From assembly GCA_947478725.1 (NCBI GenBank), contig CANJWZ010000013.1, forward strand, positions 31,628-95,627: a stretch of DNA of 64,000 bases. Reading direction: 5' to 3'. Every line of letters starts with the position of its first letter. The stretch's first letter is position 1. This document shows positions 1-9,336 of the stretch, piece by piece. The notes beneath the pieces are model-generated. The model saw nothing but the letters and a program-made list of their open reading frames with translations, was not told the DNA's origin and searched no databases. This stretch comes from Comamonadaceae bacterium. GTDB lineage: Bacteria > Pseudomonadota > Gammaproteobacteria > Burkholderiales > Burkholderiaceae_C. The position numbers and the translations under genes are program-made.

Positions 1-1
1 G

Positions 2-175
2 ACGGGCTCCAGCGTCACGTCGCTGGCGGGCCTGGACAAGGCCTACACCGTGGCACAAATGAAAGCCTTCAAGACCGGCACCCGCCCCGCCACCGTGATG
101 CACCAGCTCAGCAAGGGCTACAGCGACGCGCAGATTGAGGTGCTCGCCGCGTATTTCGCAGCACAAAAGAAATAA
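2..175 (+). CDS. fccA: Cytochrome c subunit of flavocytochrome c sulfide dehydrogenase, C-terminal end (partial)
   Basis: The open frame enters from the left edge and gives the last 57 residues before a TAA stop. The fragment resembles the C-terminal haem domain of small c4/FccA-type cytochromes: a Met in the stretch TVMHQLSKGYS is the expected axial haem ligand, followed by the helix ending AAYFAAQKK. No CxxCH motif falls inside the window, so the haem-binding part is upstream. It ends 11 bp before fccB on the same strand, the usual fccA-fccB order, in which the periplasmic cytochrome takes electrons from sulfide via the FAD subunit. A generic class I cytochrome c is the alternative; the neighbour makes FccA more likely. 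Confidence 0.8.
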   Translation, partial: TGSSVTSLAGLDKAYTVAQMKAFKTGTRPATVMHQLSKGYSDAQIEVLAAYFAAQKK

Positions 176-186
176 GAAAGTTCATC

Positions 187-1491
187 ATGACCAAAACAAC
201 GCTTTCCAGTCGCCGTGCGTTTTTGCACTCGTCTGCCGCCCTGAGTCTGCTGGGCATCTCTGGCTTGTCCGCTTGCGCCAGCATGTCAGGTGTGCCATCC
301 AAAGCCAAAGTGGTGGTGATTGGCGGCGGCTACGGCGGCGCAACGGCGGCCAAGTATGTGCGCCTGCTGTCGGATTACAAAATTGACGTGGTGCTGATTG
401 AACCGCAAGAGGCGTTTGTGTCGTGCCCGATGTCCAATCTGGTCGTCAGTGGCGTCAAGCAACTCGACTTTCTTACCACCTCCTACGCCGGTTTGAGCAA
501 GAACCACGGCATCACGGTTGTCAAAGATTTTGCAGACAGCATCGATACCGCCAAAAAAACCGTCACTTTGCGCGGTGGAAGCGTGATTGCCTACGACAAG
601 CTCGTGGTGTCGCCCGGTGTTGATTTGATGTTTGGCGGCATCGAAGGCCTGCAGGCCGCCCATGCCAGCGGCCAGATACTGCAAGCTTGGAAAGCCGGAC
701 CCGAAACCGTGGCGCTGCGCCAGCAGCTGCAAGCCATGCCCGACGGCGGCGTGTTTGCCATCACGATTCCAGAAGCGCCCTATCGCTGCCCACCCGGCCC
801 TTATGAGCGGGCATCGGTGGTGGCCGGTTATTTCAAGGCCAACAAGCCCAGATCAAAGGTGCTGATTCTGGATGCGAATCCGGATGTCACGTCCAAGCCC
901 GGACTGTTCAAGAAAGTCTGGGCTGAGCAGTACCCGGGCATGGTCGAGTACCGTGGTCAGCATAAGGCGGTGGCGGTTGATGCCAAAACAAACACCGTCA
1001 AATTCGATGTCCAGGACGATGTGAAAGCGTCTGTGCTGAATGTGCTGCCGTCCATGCGTGCCGGGGCCATTGCTGTGAAGACCGGGCTGAACAACCAGGC
1101 CAACAACCGCTGGTGCGGCGTGAACTACCTGACCTTTGAGTCCACCGCCGCCAAAGACGTGCACGTGCTGGGCGACTCGATTCAGGTGGCACCAGCCATG
1201 CCCAAAAGCGGGCACATGGCCAACAGCCACGGCAAGGTGGCCGCCAGCGCCATCGTGGCCCAGCTGTCGGGCTGGGACGTGAACCCTGCACCGATGCTGA
1301 CCAACACCTGCTACAGCTTTGTGGACACCAAAAACGTGATTCACGTGGCCAGCGTGCATGAATACGTTGCCCTTGAGAAAACCTTCAAGACGGTGGCGGG
1401 CTCGGGCGGTATCAGCACCGCACCCAATGAGCTGGAAGGCGTGTATGCCCTGAACTGGGCCAGCAACATCTGGGCAGATACGCTGACGTGA
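187..1491 (+). CDS. fccB: Flavocytochrome c sulfide dehydrogenase, FAD subunit
   Basis: 434 residues, the usual length for FccB, which oxidises sulfide in the periplasm and passes electrons to its cytochrome partner. A twin-arginine signal (SSRRAFLHSS, R9-R10) precedes a hydrophobic stretch, so export of the folded flavoprotein by Tat is expected. The stretch LSAC (Cys30) also fits a lipobox, so a Tat-exported lipoprotein is possible. The FAD-binding GGGYGG motif is at 46-51. Cys80 in SCPMSN and Cys201 in CPPGPYE are placed like the redox-active cysteine pair of the family. The C-terminal dimer/cytochrome-interaction region contains NTCYSFVD. It follows the fccA end by 11 bp, so the two are surely cotranscribed. 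Confidence 0.93.
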   Translation: MTKTTLSSRRAFLHSSAALSLLGISGLSACASMSGVPSKAKVVVIGGGYGGATAAKYVRLLSDYKIDVVLIEPQEAFVSCPMSNLVVSGVKQLDFLTTSYAGLSKNHGITVVKDFADSIDTAKKTVTLRGGSVIAYDKLVVSPGVDLMFGGIEGLQAAHASGQILQAWKAGPETVALRQQLQAMPDGGVFAITIPEAPYRCPPGPYERASVVAGYFKANKPRSKVLILDANPDVTSKPGLFKKVWAEQYPGMVEYRGQHKAVAVDAKTNTVKFDVQDDVKASVLNVLPSMRAGAIAVKTGLNNQANNRWCGVNYLTFESTAAKDVHVLGDSIQVAPAMPKSGHMANSHGKVAASAIVAQLSGWDVNPAPMLTNTCYSFVDTKNVIHVASVHEYVALEKTFKTVAGSGGISTAPNELEGVYALNWASNIWADTLT

Positions 1492-1746
1492 TCTGAGTCC
1501 TGCGGCAGCTTGGCCCTTTGGGTCGCGATGACGCAGGCTCAGCACGCCGTGGCACAAAAAGATGCCGAATTGGGGCAGATCGCTCCGACTGCGGGAAAGT
1601 CCCAGTGCACTGTCTCAGTGCATTGCTTAACATCCGTGCATTGCATCAGCGCTTGACGGCGCTGTATGCGAGAAGCCGAGGAGACACCATAAAAGGACAG
1701 CGTGTCAGCCCTGCCAACACAAACGGCAGGACGGGCACACCCAACA
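1492..1746. other. Gene-free stretch downstream of fccB
   Basis: No convincing coding frame lies here. There is a direct repeat of GTGCATTGC near 1617-1646 and a short hairpin (CCTGCC/GGCAGG) at about 1710-1730, just before a strong terminator. The region could be a long 3' untranslated region of the fcc transcript or a small RNA ending at that terminator. I recognise no known RNA family. Confidence 0.4.
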
Positions 1747-1777
1747 AGAGCGCTGGAAATCCCAGCGCTCTTTTTTT
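1747..1777 (+). terminator. Rho-independent terminator
   Basis: A perfect 10-bp stem (AGAGCGCTGG paired with CCAGCGCTCT) closes a 5-nt loop and runs straight into a seven-T tract. It lies about 255 bp downstream of fccB on the same strand, so it ends the fcc transcript or a separate short transcript from the intervening region. Confidence 0.85.
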
Positions 1778-1811
1778 GCCCAAATCAAGCCCTGAAAATC
1801 CATGAAATCGG

Positions 1812-1862
1812 GCTTAGTCCCAACGGATACATGATCTAGTAGCTCTTAAATAGATAGCAATT
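1812..1862. repeat. Dispersed repeat family A, copy 1 (intergenic)
   Basis: On the minus strand it reads GCTATCTATTTAAGAGCTACTAG, followed by a degenerate GGACTAAGCCC arm. It matches the core shared with the copies near 8.6, 10.9, 21.5, 28.1, 33.5, 52.8 and 59.6 kb: GCTACT, about six AT-rich bases, then an AGCTGCT-like element. It ends just upstream of the permease gene. Confidence 0.55.
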
Positions 1863-1894
1863 GACGAACGTTGCCAAATGCGACAATCACCCGC

Positions 1895-2653
1895 ATGGAA
1901 TTGTTGATCGTCACGCTGGCCTCGCTGCTGGCCGGTTTTGTGGACTCGATTGTGGGCGGCGGCGGGCTGATTTTGGTGCCAGCCCTGTTTGCCGTCTTTC
2001 CGACCACCCACCCGGCCACCCTGTTTGGCGTCAACAAGGGTGCCTCCGTCTGGGGGACGGCGGTGGCCACTGTGCAGTACGCCAGCCGGGTGCAAATGCG
2101 CTGGTCGGCCCTGCTGCCAGCGGCGGGGGCAGGCTTTGCGGGCTCTTTGGCCGGGGCCTGGCTGGTGACCCTCATTTCGGGCGGCTTTTTGCGCAAGGCA
2201 CTGCCCTTTGTGCTGCTGGCGGTGCTGGCGTATACGCTCGTCAAAAAAGACCTGGGCCGTACGCACGCGCCACGCTTTAGCGGCGCCGCCGAAACCCTCG
2301 CCGCCTGCTGCATCGGCCTGGTGCTGGGTTTTTACGATGGGTTTTTCGGGCCAGGCACAGGCAGCTTTTTGGTATTTTTATTTGTGCGCTGGCTGGGCTA
2401 TGACTTTTTAAACGCATCGGCCTCAGCCAAGTTGCTCAACACCGCCACCAATCTGGCGGCCCTGCTGCTGTTTGCCTACAAGGGCCATGTGTGGTGGCAC
2501 TTTGCCTTGAGCATGGCGCTGGCCAACATCGTGGGCAGCCTGCTGGGTGCGCGGCTGGCGCTCAAGCATGGCTCTGGCTTTGTGCGGCTGGTGTTTATCG
2601 TGGTGGTCAGCGCGCTGATTTTAAAAACCGGGTTTGATGCGTTTTTAAAATAA
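1895..2653 (+). CDS. TauE/SafE-family sulfite exporter-like permease
   Basis: Integral membrane protein of about 252 residues with many hydrophobic segments. Two family-typical glycine-rich repeats are visible: an N-terminal GFVDSIVGGGGL and, in the second half, GFYDGFFGPGTGSF. Family members export sulfite, sulfoacetate or other organosulfur anions, so a role alongside the neighbouring sulfide oxidation genes is possible but not shown. I chose the ATG at 1895, which begins MELLIVTL directly before the first membrane segment; an in-frame TTG at 1871 is the alternative, and neither has a clear ribosome-binding site. It converges with mrdA, leaving only 12 bp between the stops. Confidence 0.88.
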   Translation: MELLIVTLASLLAGFVDSIVGGGGLILVPALFAVFPTTHPATLFGVNKGASVWGTAVATVQYASRVQMRWSALLPAAGAGFAGSLAGAWLVTLISGGFLRKALPFVLLAVLAYTLVKKDLGRTHAPRFSGAAETLAACCIGLVLGFYDGFFGPGTGSFLVFLFVRWLGYDFLNASASAKLLNTATNLAALLLFAYKGHVWWHFALSMALANIVGSLLGARLALKHGSGFVRLVFIVVVSALILKTGFDAFLK

Positions 2654-2665
2654 TCTCTGGGACTG

Positions 2666-4726
2666 TCAAGGACTGGTTTTGGCGGCCAGCTTGATGCTTT
2701 TTGGCGCTGGCACTGCGGGTGCAACCGTTGCCACTGGCTTGCCCACCGGTACCAGACCCGCCACGCCGGCACCGCCGGAGCCGCCAGGCAATAAGTTAGT
2801 CATGTCAGCCGCGCGGCGCGGCTTGCCAATCGGCGCACCGGCCTGGCCCAGCTTGACAGCGGCCATGTCTTCTTCGCTGGGGTACTGGCCCATCAGCATG
2901 TAGTCAAAAGCGCGTCTGGCCAGCGGTGCTGCGGCCGCAGCGCCCCAGCCTGCGTTTTCAACAATCACAGCAATCGCAATTTTGGGGTCATCTGCCGGAG
3001 CCATGGCAATGTACAGCGAATGGTCGCGCTGTGACTCTTCGAGTTTTGCACTGTTGTACTTGGTGTTGGCGCTGAGGGCCACCGCCTGGGCCGTACCGGT
3101 CTTGCCGCCGCTGAGGTAGCCGGCTCCGGCAAACACCCTGGCCGAGGTGCCGCCTTGAGTCACGCCCAACAGCGCCTGGCGAATGATGGCCACATGTTCA
3201 GGCTTGTAACCCAGATCGACCGGTGCCGCCAGCGGCAGCTGCTTCATGCTGCGGGTGACCGAGTCTTGCGTGCCGATGACCAGACGCGGCTTGTGCTGGA
3301 TGCCGTTGTTCACCACGGCTGCCGTGGCCTGCGCCAGTTGCAGCATGGTAAAGCTGTTGTAGCCTTGGCCGATGCCCAGCGAGATGGTTTCCCCGGCGAA
3401 CCACTTTTGCGCTTCTGCCTTTTTGAAGTACCGCTTCTTCCAGGCCTGGCTGGGCAAGATGCCCCGCACCTCGCCGTTGATGTCGATGCCGGTGATCTGG
3501 CCAAAGCCGAGCGGCTTCATGAAATCATGAATCGCGTCGACACCCATCTCATTGGCCAGCGAGTAAAAGTAAACATTGCTCGACTCGACAATCGCACGGT
3601 TCATGTCCATGATGCCGCCCTTTTCATTTTCAGGGCTGCCAAACCGCCTGCCACCAAACATGAAAAAACCAGGGTCATTGATGAGTGTGGTGGCCGCACG
3701 TTTGCCGGTGTGCAGCGCCGCCATCGCCATGAAGGGCTTGTAGGTGGAGCCGGGCGGGTAAGTGCCGCGCAGCGCCCGGTTCAGCAGGGGCTTGTCCGTC
3801 GATTCATTGAGCTCCTGCCAGCTCTCAGCGTCGATGCCGTCCACAAACAGGTTCGGGTCAAAAGTGGGCTTGCTGACAAAGGCCAGCACGTCGCCGGTTT
3901 TGGGGTCAATGGCCACCAGCGCGCCGCGCCGGTCGCCAAACATTTCCTCCACCAGGTGCTGCAGCTTGATGTCAATCGACAGCATCACCGTGTCACCCGG
4001 CGTGGCCGGGTTGGTGGCCAGCTTGCGCACCGCGCGGCCACCGGCGGATGTTTCGACCTGGTCAACGCCGGTGGTGCCATGCAGTTGCTGCTCAAAGCTT
4101 TGCTCCACCCCCAGCTTGCCAATGTAGTCGGTGCCGCGGTAATTACCCTGGTCATCGCTGTTGTCGATGGCTTCTTTCTCGCTCTGGTTGATGCGGCCTA
4201 TGTAGCCCACCACATGGCTGCCCAGCGGGCCATAGGGGTAGCTGCGAAACAGCCGCGCCTTGATGTCAACACCCGGAAAGCGAAAACGCTGGGCAGAAAA
4301 TCGCGCCACCTCTTCGTCTGTCAGGCGGGTGCGAATCGGCAATGATTCGAAGTTTTTGGACTCTTCTCGCAAGCGCTTGAAACGGCGCTTGTCGCGCAAC
4401 TGAATGTCGATGACAGAACCCAATGCAGCGATGGTCTCGTCCAGATTGCCGACCTTCGATGGCGTGATTTCCAGCGTGTAAGCCGAGTAGTTGGTGGCCA
4501 ACACAATGCCGTTGCGGTCCAGTATCAGGCCCCGGTTGGGGACGATAGGCACCACCGCCGTGCGGTTACTTTCGGCCTGCTCGTTCAGATCAGCGTGACG
4601 GTAAACCTGCAGATACACCAGCCGCACTGCCAGCAAGAAAAATGCGCACAACACCACCAGGCTGGCCATCATCACACGCCCACGAAAGCGCGACAGGTCG
4701 GCTTCAACGTTGCGGAGTTCAGTCAT
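2666..4726 (-). CDS. mrdA: Penicillin-binding protein 2, peptidoglycan transpeptidase
   Basis: 686 residues. It cross-links peptidoglycan during cell elongation as part of the Rod complex. One N-terminal membrane anchor (about 19-40) precedes the PBP dimerisation domain and the transpeptidase domain. The three catalytic motifs are visible: STYK at 327-330 with nucleophile S327, SSN at 382-384 and KTGT at 542-545. The last 60 residues form a low-complexity Ala/Pro/Gly tail. The ATG at 4726 overlaps the mreD stop in an ATGA, so the genes are translationally coupled. An upstream extension of the same frame runs through mreD and is not real. RodA, often encoded next, is absent: the neighbour is a convergent permease. 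Confidence 0.95.
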   Translation of the reverse strand: MTELRNVEADLSRFRGRVMMASLVVLCAFFLLAVRLVYLQVYRHADLNEQAESNRTAVVPIVPNRGLILDRNGIVLATNYSAYTLEITPSKVGNLDETIAALGSVIDIQLRDKRRFKRLREESKNFESLPIRTRLTDEEVARFSAQRFRFPGVDIKARLFRSYPYGPLGSHVVGYIGRINQSEKEAIDNSDDQGNYRGTDYIGKLGVEQSFEQQLHGTTGVDQVETSAGGRAVRKLATNPATPGDTVMLSIDIKLQHLVEEMFGDRRGALVAIDPKTGDVLAFVSKPTFDPNLFVDGIDAESWQELNESTDKPLLNRALRGTYPPGSTYKPFMAMAALHTGKRAATTLINDPGFFMFGGRRFGSPENEKGGIMDMNRAIVESSNVYFYSLANEMGVDAIHDFMKPLGFGQITGIDINGEVRGILPSQAWKKRYFKKAEAQKWFAGETISLGIGQGYNSFTMLQLAQATAAVVNNGIQHKPRLVIGTQDSVTRSMKQLPLAAPVDLGYKPEHVAIIRQALLGVTQGGTSARVFAGAGYLSGGKTGTAQAVALSANTKYNSAKLEESQRDHSLYIAMAPADDPKIAIAVIVENAGWGAAAAAPLARRAFDYMLMGQYPSEEDMAAVKLGQAGAPIGKPRRAADMTNLLPGGSGGAGVAGLVPVGKPVATVAPAVPAPKSIKLAAKTSP

Positions 4727-5241
4727 AGTGGCCGGTTCTGGTCTGGGTTGGGTGCTCGACGCTGCGGCACCAGCAGCATGATGCTGACCACGGGCCACAA
4801 CAAAGACTCCAGCAGCGGCGCCATCAGCAGCGACCAGCCAGGGAAAGTGCCGCCGCTTATGAGTCGAATGATCAGCTCCACCCCGTGCGCCACCGCAAAC
4901 AAGGGCAGCACCTGCAGCGCCTGCGTGGGCACTGAAAACCACAGCAAGCGGCGGTGAATCATGGTGGCAAAAAAGCTCAGCGCGGTGTAGCTCAGCGCGT
5001 GCTGGCCGAGCAGCGAGGACTGATGCACGTCTATCCCCAAACCAAACATGAAGGCCAGACCGATCCCCACCCGCAGCGGCTGGTGCACGTTCCAGAACAC
5101 CAGCACCAGGGCCATGAAGTCCGGCATCCAGGCGACCCGGCCCAGTGGCAACATATTCAGCAGCAGCGCGGCAATCAGGCTGGCCCAAATGAACAGCGGA
5201 TTGGCGGGCAGAAGCAGGTGCTGGCCTGAGGGCATCATCAT
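4723..5241 (-). CDS. mreD: Rod shape-determining protein MreD
   Basis: 172 residues, almost entirely hydrophobic, with about five to six membrane segments, matching MreD, the polytopic inner-membrane member of the elongation complex that links MreC to PBP2/RodA. Three consecutive ATG codons (5241, 5238, 5235) begin the frame; the first overlaps the mreC stop as ATGA. The stop overlaps the mrdA start in the same way. Sequence conservation in this family is low, so the call rests on hydropathy, length and position between mreC and mrdA. Confidence 0.93.
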   Translation of the reverse strand: MMMPSGQHLLLPANPLFIWASLIAALLLNMLPLGRVAWMPDFMALVLVFWNVHQPLRVGIGLAFMFGLGIDVHQSSLLGQHALSYTALSFFATMIHRRLLWFSVPTQALQVLPLFAVAHGVELIIRLISGGTFPGWSLLMAPLLESLLWPVVSIMLLVPQRRAPNPDQNRPL

Positions 5242-6158
5242 TTGAGCGCTCCTTTTTTGGACGCCACTGTCGGCTCGGATGTTTCAGGCCTGGCGGATAT
5301 CTGCGCCGACACAGGCTTGACCACCATCACATGCCGCGCTCCTGTGACCAGCGCCTGAGGCGTGCAGTAAATCTTGGCGAATGCCGATTCGGCGCGACGT
5401 TCAATCTTGCTGATTTTGGCAACTGGCAAGCCCGACGGGTACACGCCATCGACCCCGCTGGTGGTCAGCAAATCACCTTGCTGCACATCTGAATTGCTTC
5501 CCATAAACCGCAGTTCCAGACTACCGCCCGGCTGTGTGGTGTCGCCGTAGGCCACACTGCGTGCACCGGTGCGCACATTCAGCACCGGGATGGCCAGGTC
5601 ACGGTCAATCACCAGCGTCACTTCGCTGACGAGGGGATGCACGCGCGTCACCTGACCCAGCACGCCGGACTCATCGAGCACCGGAGAGCCAAGCGCCACG
5701 TCTTGCAGCAGGCCCTTGTCAATGATGATTTTTCGGGTGTAGGGGTCGGCCGCGTCATACAGCACTTCTGCGGCCATGACCGTGGTGGCCAGCTGCTCGC
5801 GCAGGCCCAGGATTTTGCGCAGGCGGCTGTTTTCCTGCAACAGTTGCTCGACCTGCCCGGCACGCAGTGACTGCAGGGCCAGCTTGCGCGCGGCCTGTTC
5901 GCTGCTCGAGGTGGCTTGGTCCAGCCCCGAGAAGTAAGCACTGCTGCCGCGCACAAGGCGCACCGGTTGCAAGGCCAGCCACTGCACCGGATAAAGCGCG
6001 GTGCTGAGGGCCGAGCGCACCGGCTGCGTGATACGAAAACGCACATCAGCCACCATCAGGAACAGCGACAAGGCACTGAAAAACAGCAGTTTCGAAAGGG
6101 CCGATGGCCCCTGCTTGAAAAACGGCGGTGGCGAGCGGTCAAGGGTTCCTAATGGCAT
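5238..6158 (-). CDS. mreC: Rod shape-determining protein MreC
   Basis: 306 residues: a short cytoplasmic tail with the FFKQGPSAL stretch common in betaproteobacterial MreC, one membrane segment (about 25-40), a helical region rich in Ala/Leu/Glu/Arg that should form the dimeric coiled coil (about 85-120), and then the periplasmic beta domain containing GVLGQVTRV and TTSGVDGVYPSGLPV. MreC scaffolds the periplasmic side of the elongation machinery. It starts 45 bp after the mreB stop and overlaps mreD by 4 bp, so the operon order is mreB-mreC-mreD-mrdA. Confidence 0.95.
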   Translation of the reverse strand: MPLGTLDRSPPPFFKQGPSALSKLLFFSALSLFLMVADVRFRITQPVRSALSTALYPVQWLALQPVRLVRGSSAYFSGLDQATSSSEQAARKLALQSLRAGQVEQLLQENSRLRKILGLREQLATTVMAAEVLYDAADPYTRKIIIDKGLLQDVALGSPVLDESGVLGQVTRVHPLVSEVTLVIDRDLAIPVLNVRTGARSVAYGDTTQPGGSLELRFMGSNSDVQQGDLLTTSGVDGVYPSGLPVAKISKIERRAESAFAKIYCTPQALVTGARHVMVVKPVSAQISARPETSEPTVASKKGALK

Positions 6159-6203
6159 GTCTTGCTACCGCAGCGCTGATGGGGGACGGATGCTCTGGAC
6201 GGC

Positions 6204-7515
<1,312 letters not shown>

Positions 7516-7815
7516 ATGGCACTGACAACCCAAGACATCGCAAGAGTCGCCAATCTGGCGCGACTGGAGCTGCGGCCAGACGAAACCGAGCGCGTTCTCG
7601 GCCAGCTCAATGGCTTTTTCAAATTGGTAGCGCAGATGGAGGCGGTCAACACCGACGGCGTCGAGCCGCTGGCACACCCGGCCGCCATTTTGGGCGAAGT
7701 GGCCCTGCGCCTGAGGGACGACACGCCCAATGAGCCCAACCAGCGAGACGCCAGCCAGCGCAGCGCCCCGGCGGTAGAACGCGGCCTGTTTCTTGTGCCC
7801 AAAGTGATTGAATAG
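7516..7815 (+). CDS. gatC: Aspartyl/glutamyl-tRNA amidotransferase subunit C
   Basis: 99 residues, the normal length of GatC, the small subunit that wraps around GatA and stabilises the GatCAB complex converting Glu-tRNA(Gln) or Asp-tRNA(Asn) to the amidated form. The N-terminal stretch [13 protein letters not shown] is the family signature helix; EPLAHP in the middle and VPKVIE at the end are also typical. The ATG at 7516 starts MALTTQDI. The gene abuts gatA directly: the stop at 7813-7815 is followed at once by the gatA ATG. Confidence 0.95.
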   Translation: MALTTQDIARVANLARLELRPDETERVLGQLNGFFKLVAQMEAVNTDGVEPLAHPAAILGEVALRLRDDTPNEPNQRDASQRSAPAVERGLFLVPKVIE

Positions 7816-9336
7816 ATGAACGCCATGAGCACAAACCTTGATTTGCATGATTTGGGTGTCTTTGACCTGGCGGCCAAACTGGCCGCTGGCCAGGTCAGCA
7901 GTGTTGAAGTGACGCAGCATTTTTTAAACCGCGTAAAAAGCGAACAGCTGGGTGCGTTTTTGGCAACAGATGCAGATGTGTCATTGGCCCAAGCCAAAGC
8001 CGCTGATGTGCGGCTGGCTGCGGGCGAACGTACGCCGCTGCTGGGCGTGCCGCTGGCGCACAAAGATGTGTTTGTCACGCGTGACTTTGCGACGACAGCG
8101 GGCTCCAACATGCTGGCCAACTACCGCAGCCCGTTTGATGCCACCGTGGTCAGCAAGCTGGCCCAGGCAGGCATGGTGTCCCTGGGCAAGCTCAATTGCG
8201 ACGAGTTCGCCATGGGCTCGGGCAACGAGAACAGCGCCTACTTTCCCGCCAAAAATCCGTGGGACACCAGCCGGATACCGGGTGGTTCATCGGGCGGCTC
8301 GGCCGCTGCTGTGGCAGCGCGCCTGATTCCAGCAGCCACCGGCACCGACACCGGCGGCTCGATTCGCCAGCCCGCATCGCTCACCGGCATCACCGGCATC
8401 AAACCCACCTACGGCCGCTGCTCGCGCTACGGCATGGTGGCCTTTGCCAGCAGTCTGGACCAGGCCGGGCCGATGGCGCGCAGCGCACTCGACTGCGCGC
8501 TGCTGTTGTCCGCCATGGCCGGGCCAGACCTGGACCGCGACTCCACATCGCTGGACATGCCAGCTGTGGATTACGCTACTGATTTAATAGCTGCCAGTCT
8601 CAGTCGTCATGGCGATTCAGCCCAAAAACACCCTCTAAAAGGTCTCAAAATCGGTCTGCCAAAGCAGTTTTTTGGTGCCGGATGCGCGCCCGACGTGCTG
8701 CTCGCCGTTCGCAGCGCGCTGGCTGAGTACGAAAAGCTGGGCGCCATGCTGGTCGAGGTTGATTTGCCGCTCACCGAGCTGTCGATTCCGGTCTACTATG
8801 TCATCGCACCTGCCGAAGCCAGCAGCAACCTGAGCCGTTTTGACGGCGTGCGTTACGGGCATAGGGCTGCCAACTACACCGACCTGACCGACATGTATAA
8901 AAAGTCGCGTTCTGAAGGCTTTGGCGATGAAGCCACCCGCCGCATCATGATTGGCGCCTATGTGCTGTCGCACGGCTACTACGACGCCTACTACCTGAAA
9001 GCGCAAAAAATCCGCCGCCTGATCGCGCAAGACTTTCAAAAAGCCTTCACACAGTGCGACATCATTGCCGGGCCGGTATCACCCACCGTCGCCTGGAAGA
9101 TCGGCGACAAAAAAGCCGACCCGGTGGCCAACTACCTGGCCGACATTTACACCCTGTCGTCCAGTCTTGCAGGCTTGCCTGGCATGAGCGTGCCGGCAGG
9201 CTTTGGCGAAGGCGGTATGCCAGTGGGCTTGCAGTTGATTGGCAATTACTTCAAAGAGGCGCAGTTGCTGGGCGCTGCGCACCAGTTTCAGATGGCCACC
9301 GATTGGCATCTGCGCAAGCCGGAAGGGTCGGTATGA
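7816..9336 (+). CDS. gatA: Aspartyl/glutamyl-tRNA amidotransferase subunit A
   Basis: 506 residues. It is the amidase subunit that hydrolyses glutamine to supply ammonia to GatB. The Ser-cisSer-Lys triad is visible in order: Lys in VPLAHKDVF, Ser in [10 protein letters not shown] and nucleophile Ser in DTGGSIRQP. The segment between DMPAVDY and LKGLKIG (about residues 254-274) is longer than in typical GatA and corresponds to a dispersed family A repeat read in frame (8575-8640), so the insertion appears tolerated in a surface loop. ATG at 7816 is adjacent to gatC; a second ATG at 7825 is an alternative start. Its stop overlaps gatB as ATGA. Confidence 0.96.
   Translation: MNAMSTNLDLHDLGVFDLAAKLAAGQVSSVEVTQHFLNRVKSEQLGAFLATDADVSLAQAKAADVRLAAGERTPLLGVPLAHKDVFVTRDFATTAGSNMLANYRSPFDATVVSKLAQAGMVSLGKLNCDEFAMGSGNENSAYFPAKNPWDTSRIPGGSSGGSAAAVAARLIPAATGTDTGGSIRQPASLTGITGIKPTYGRCSRYGMVAFASSLDQAGPMARSALDCALLLSAMAGPDLDRDSTSLDMPAVDYATDLIAASLSRHGDSAQKHPLKGLKIGLPKQFFGAGCAPDVLLAVRSALAEYEKLGAMLVEVDLPLTELSIPVYYVIAPAEASSNLSRFDGVRYGHRAANYTDLTDMYKKSRSEGFGDEATRRIMIGAYVLSHGYYDAYYLKAQKIRRLIAQDFQKAFTQCDIIAGPVSPTVAWKIGDKKADPVANYLADIYTLSSSLAGLPGMSVPAGFGEGGMPVGLQLIGNYFKEAQLLGAAHQFQMATDWHLRKPEGSV
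8575..8640 (+). repeat. Dispersed repeat family A, copy 2, inside gatA
   Basis: GCTACTGATTTAATAGCTGCC matches the family core and is followed by a degenerate arm ending CCCTCTAAAA. It is translated as part of gatA ([10 protein letters not shown] and following residues) and accounts for roughly 20 residues not expected in the family. The frame is kept. Confidence 0.6.

Noticed and set aside
1518..1805. 95-codon frame between fccB and the permease gene
   Set aside because: It spans the terminator hairpin, has no ribosome-binding site and no family resemblance.
3155..4345. Long plus-strand frame of almost 400 codons opposite mrdA
   Set aside because: It is the complement of a clear PBP2 gene, is rich in His/Arg/Gln as expected from antisense GC-rich DNA, and matches no family.
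4727..5188. N-terminal extension of the PBP2 frame upstream of ATG 4726
   Set aside because: It runs antiphase through mreD, has no family resemblance, and the ATGA overlap with mreD fixes the true start.
6096..6137. CCCCTGCTTGAAAAACGG at the mreC start as a fragment of repeat family B
   Set aside because: It resembles the end of copy 3 but encodes the FFKQGPSAL stretch conserved in betaproteobacterial MreC, so similarity is likely coincidental.
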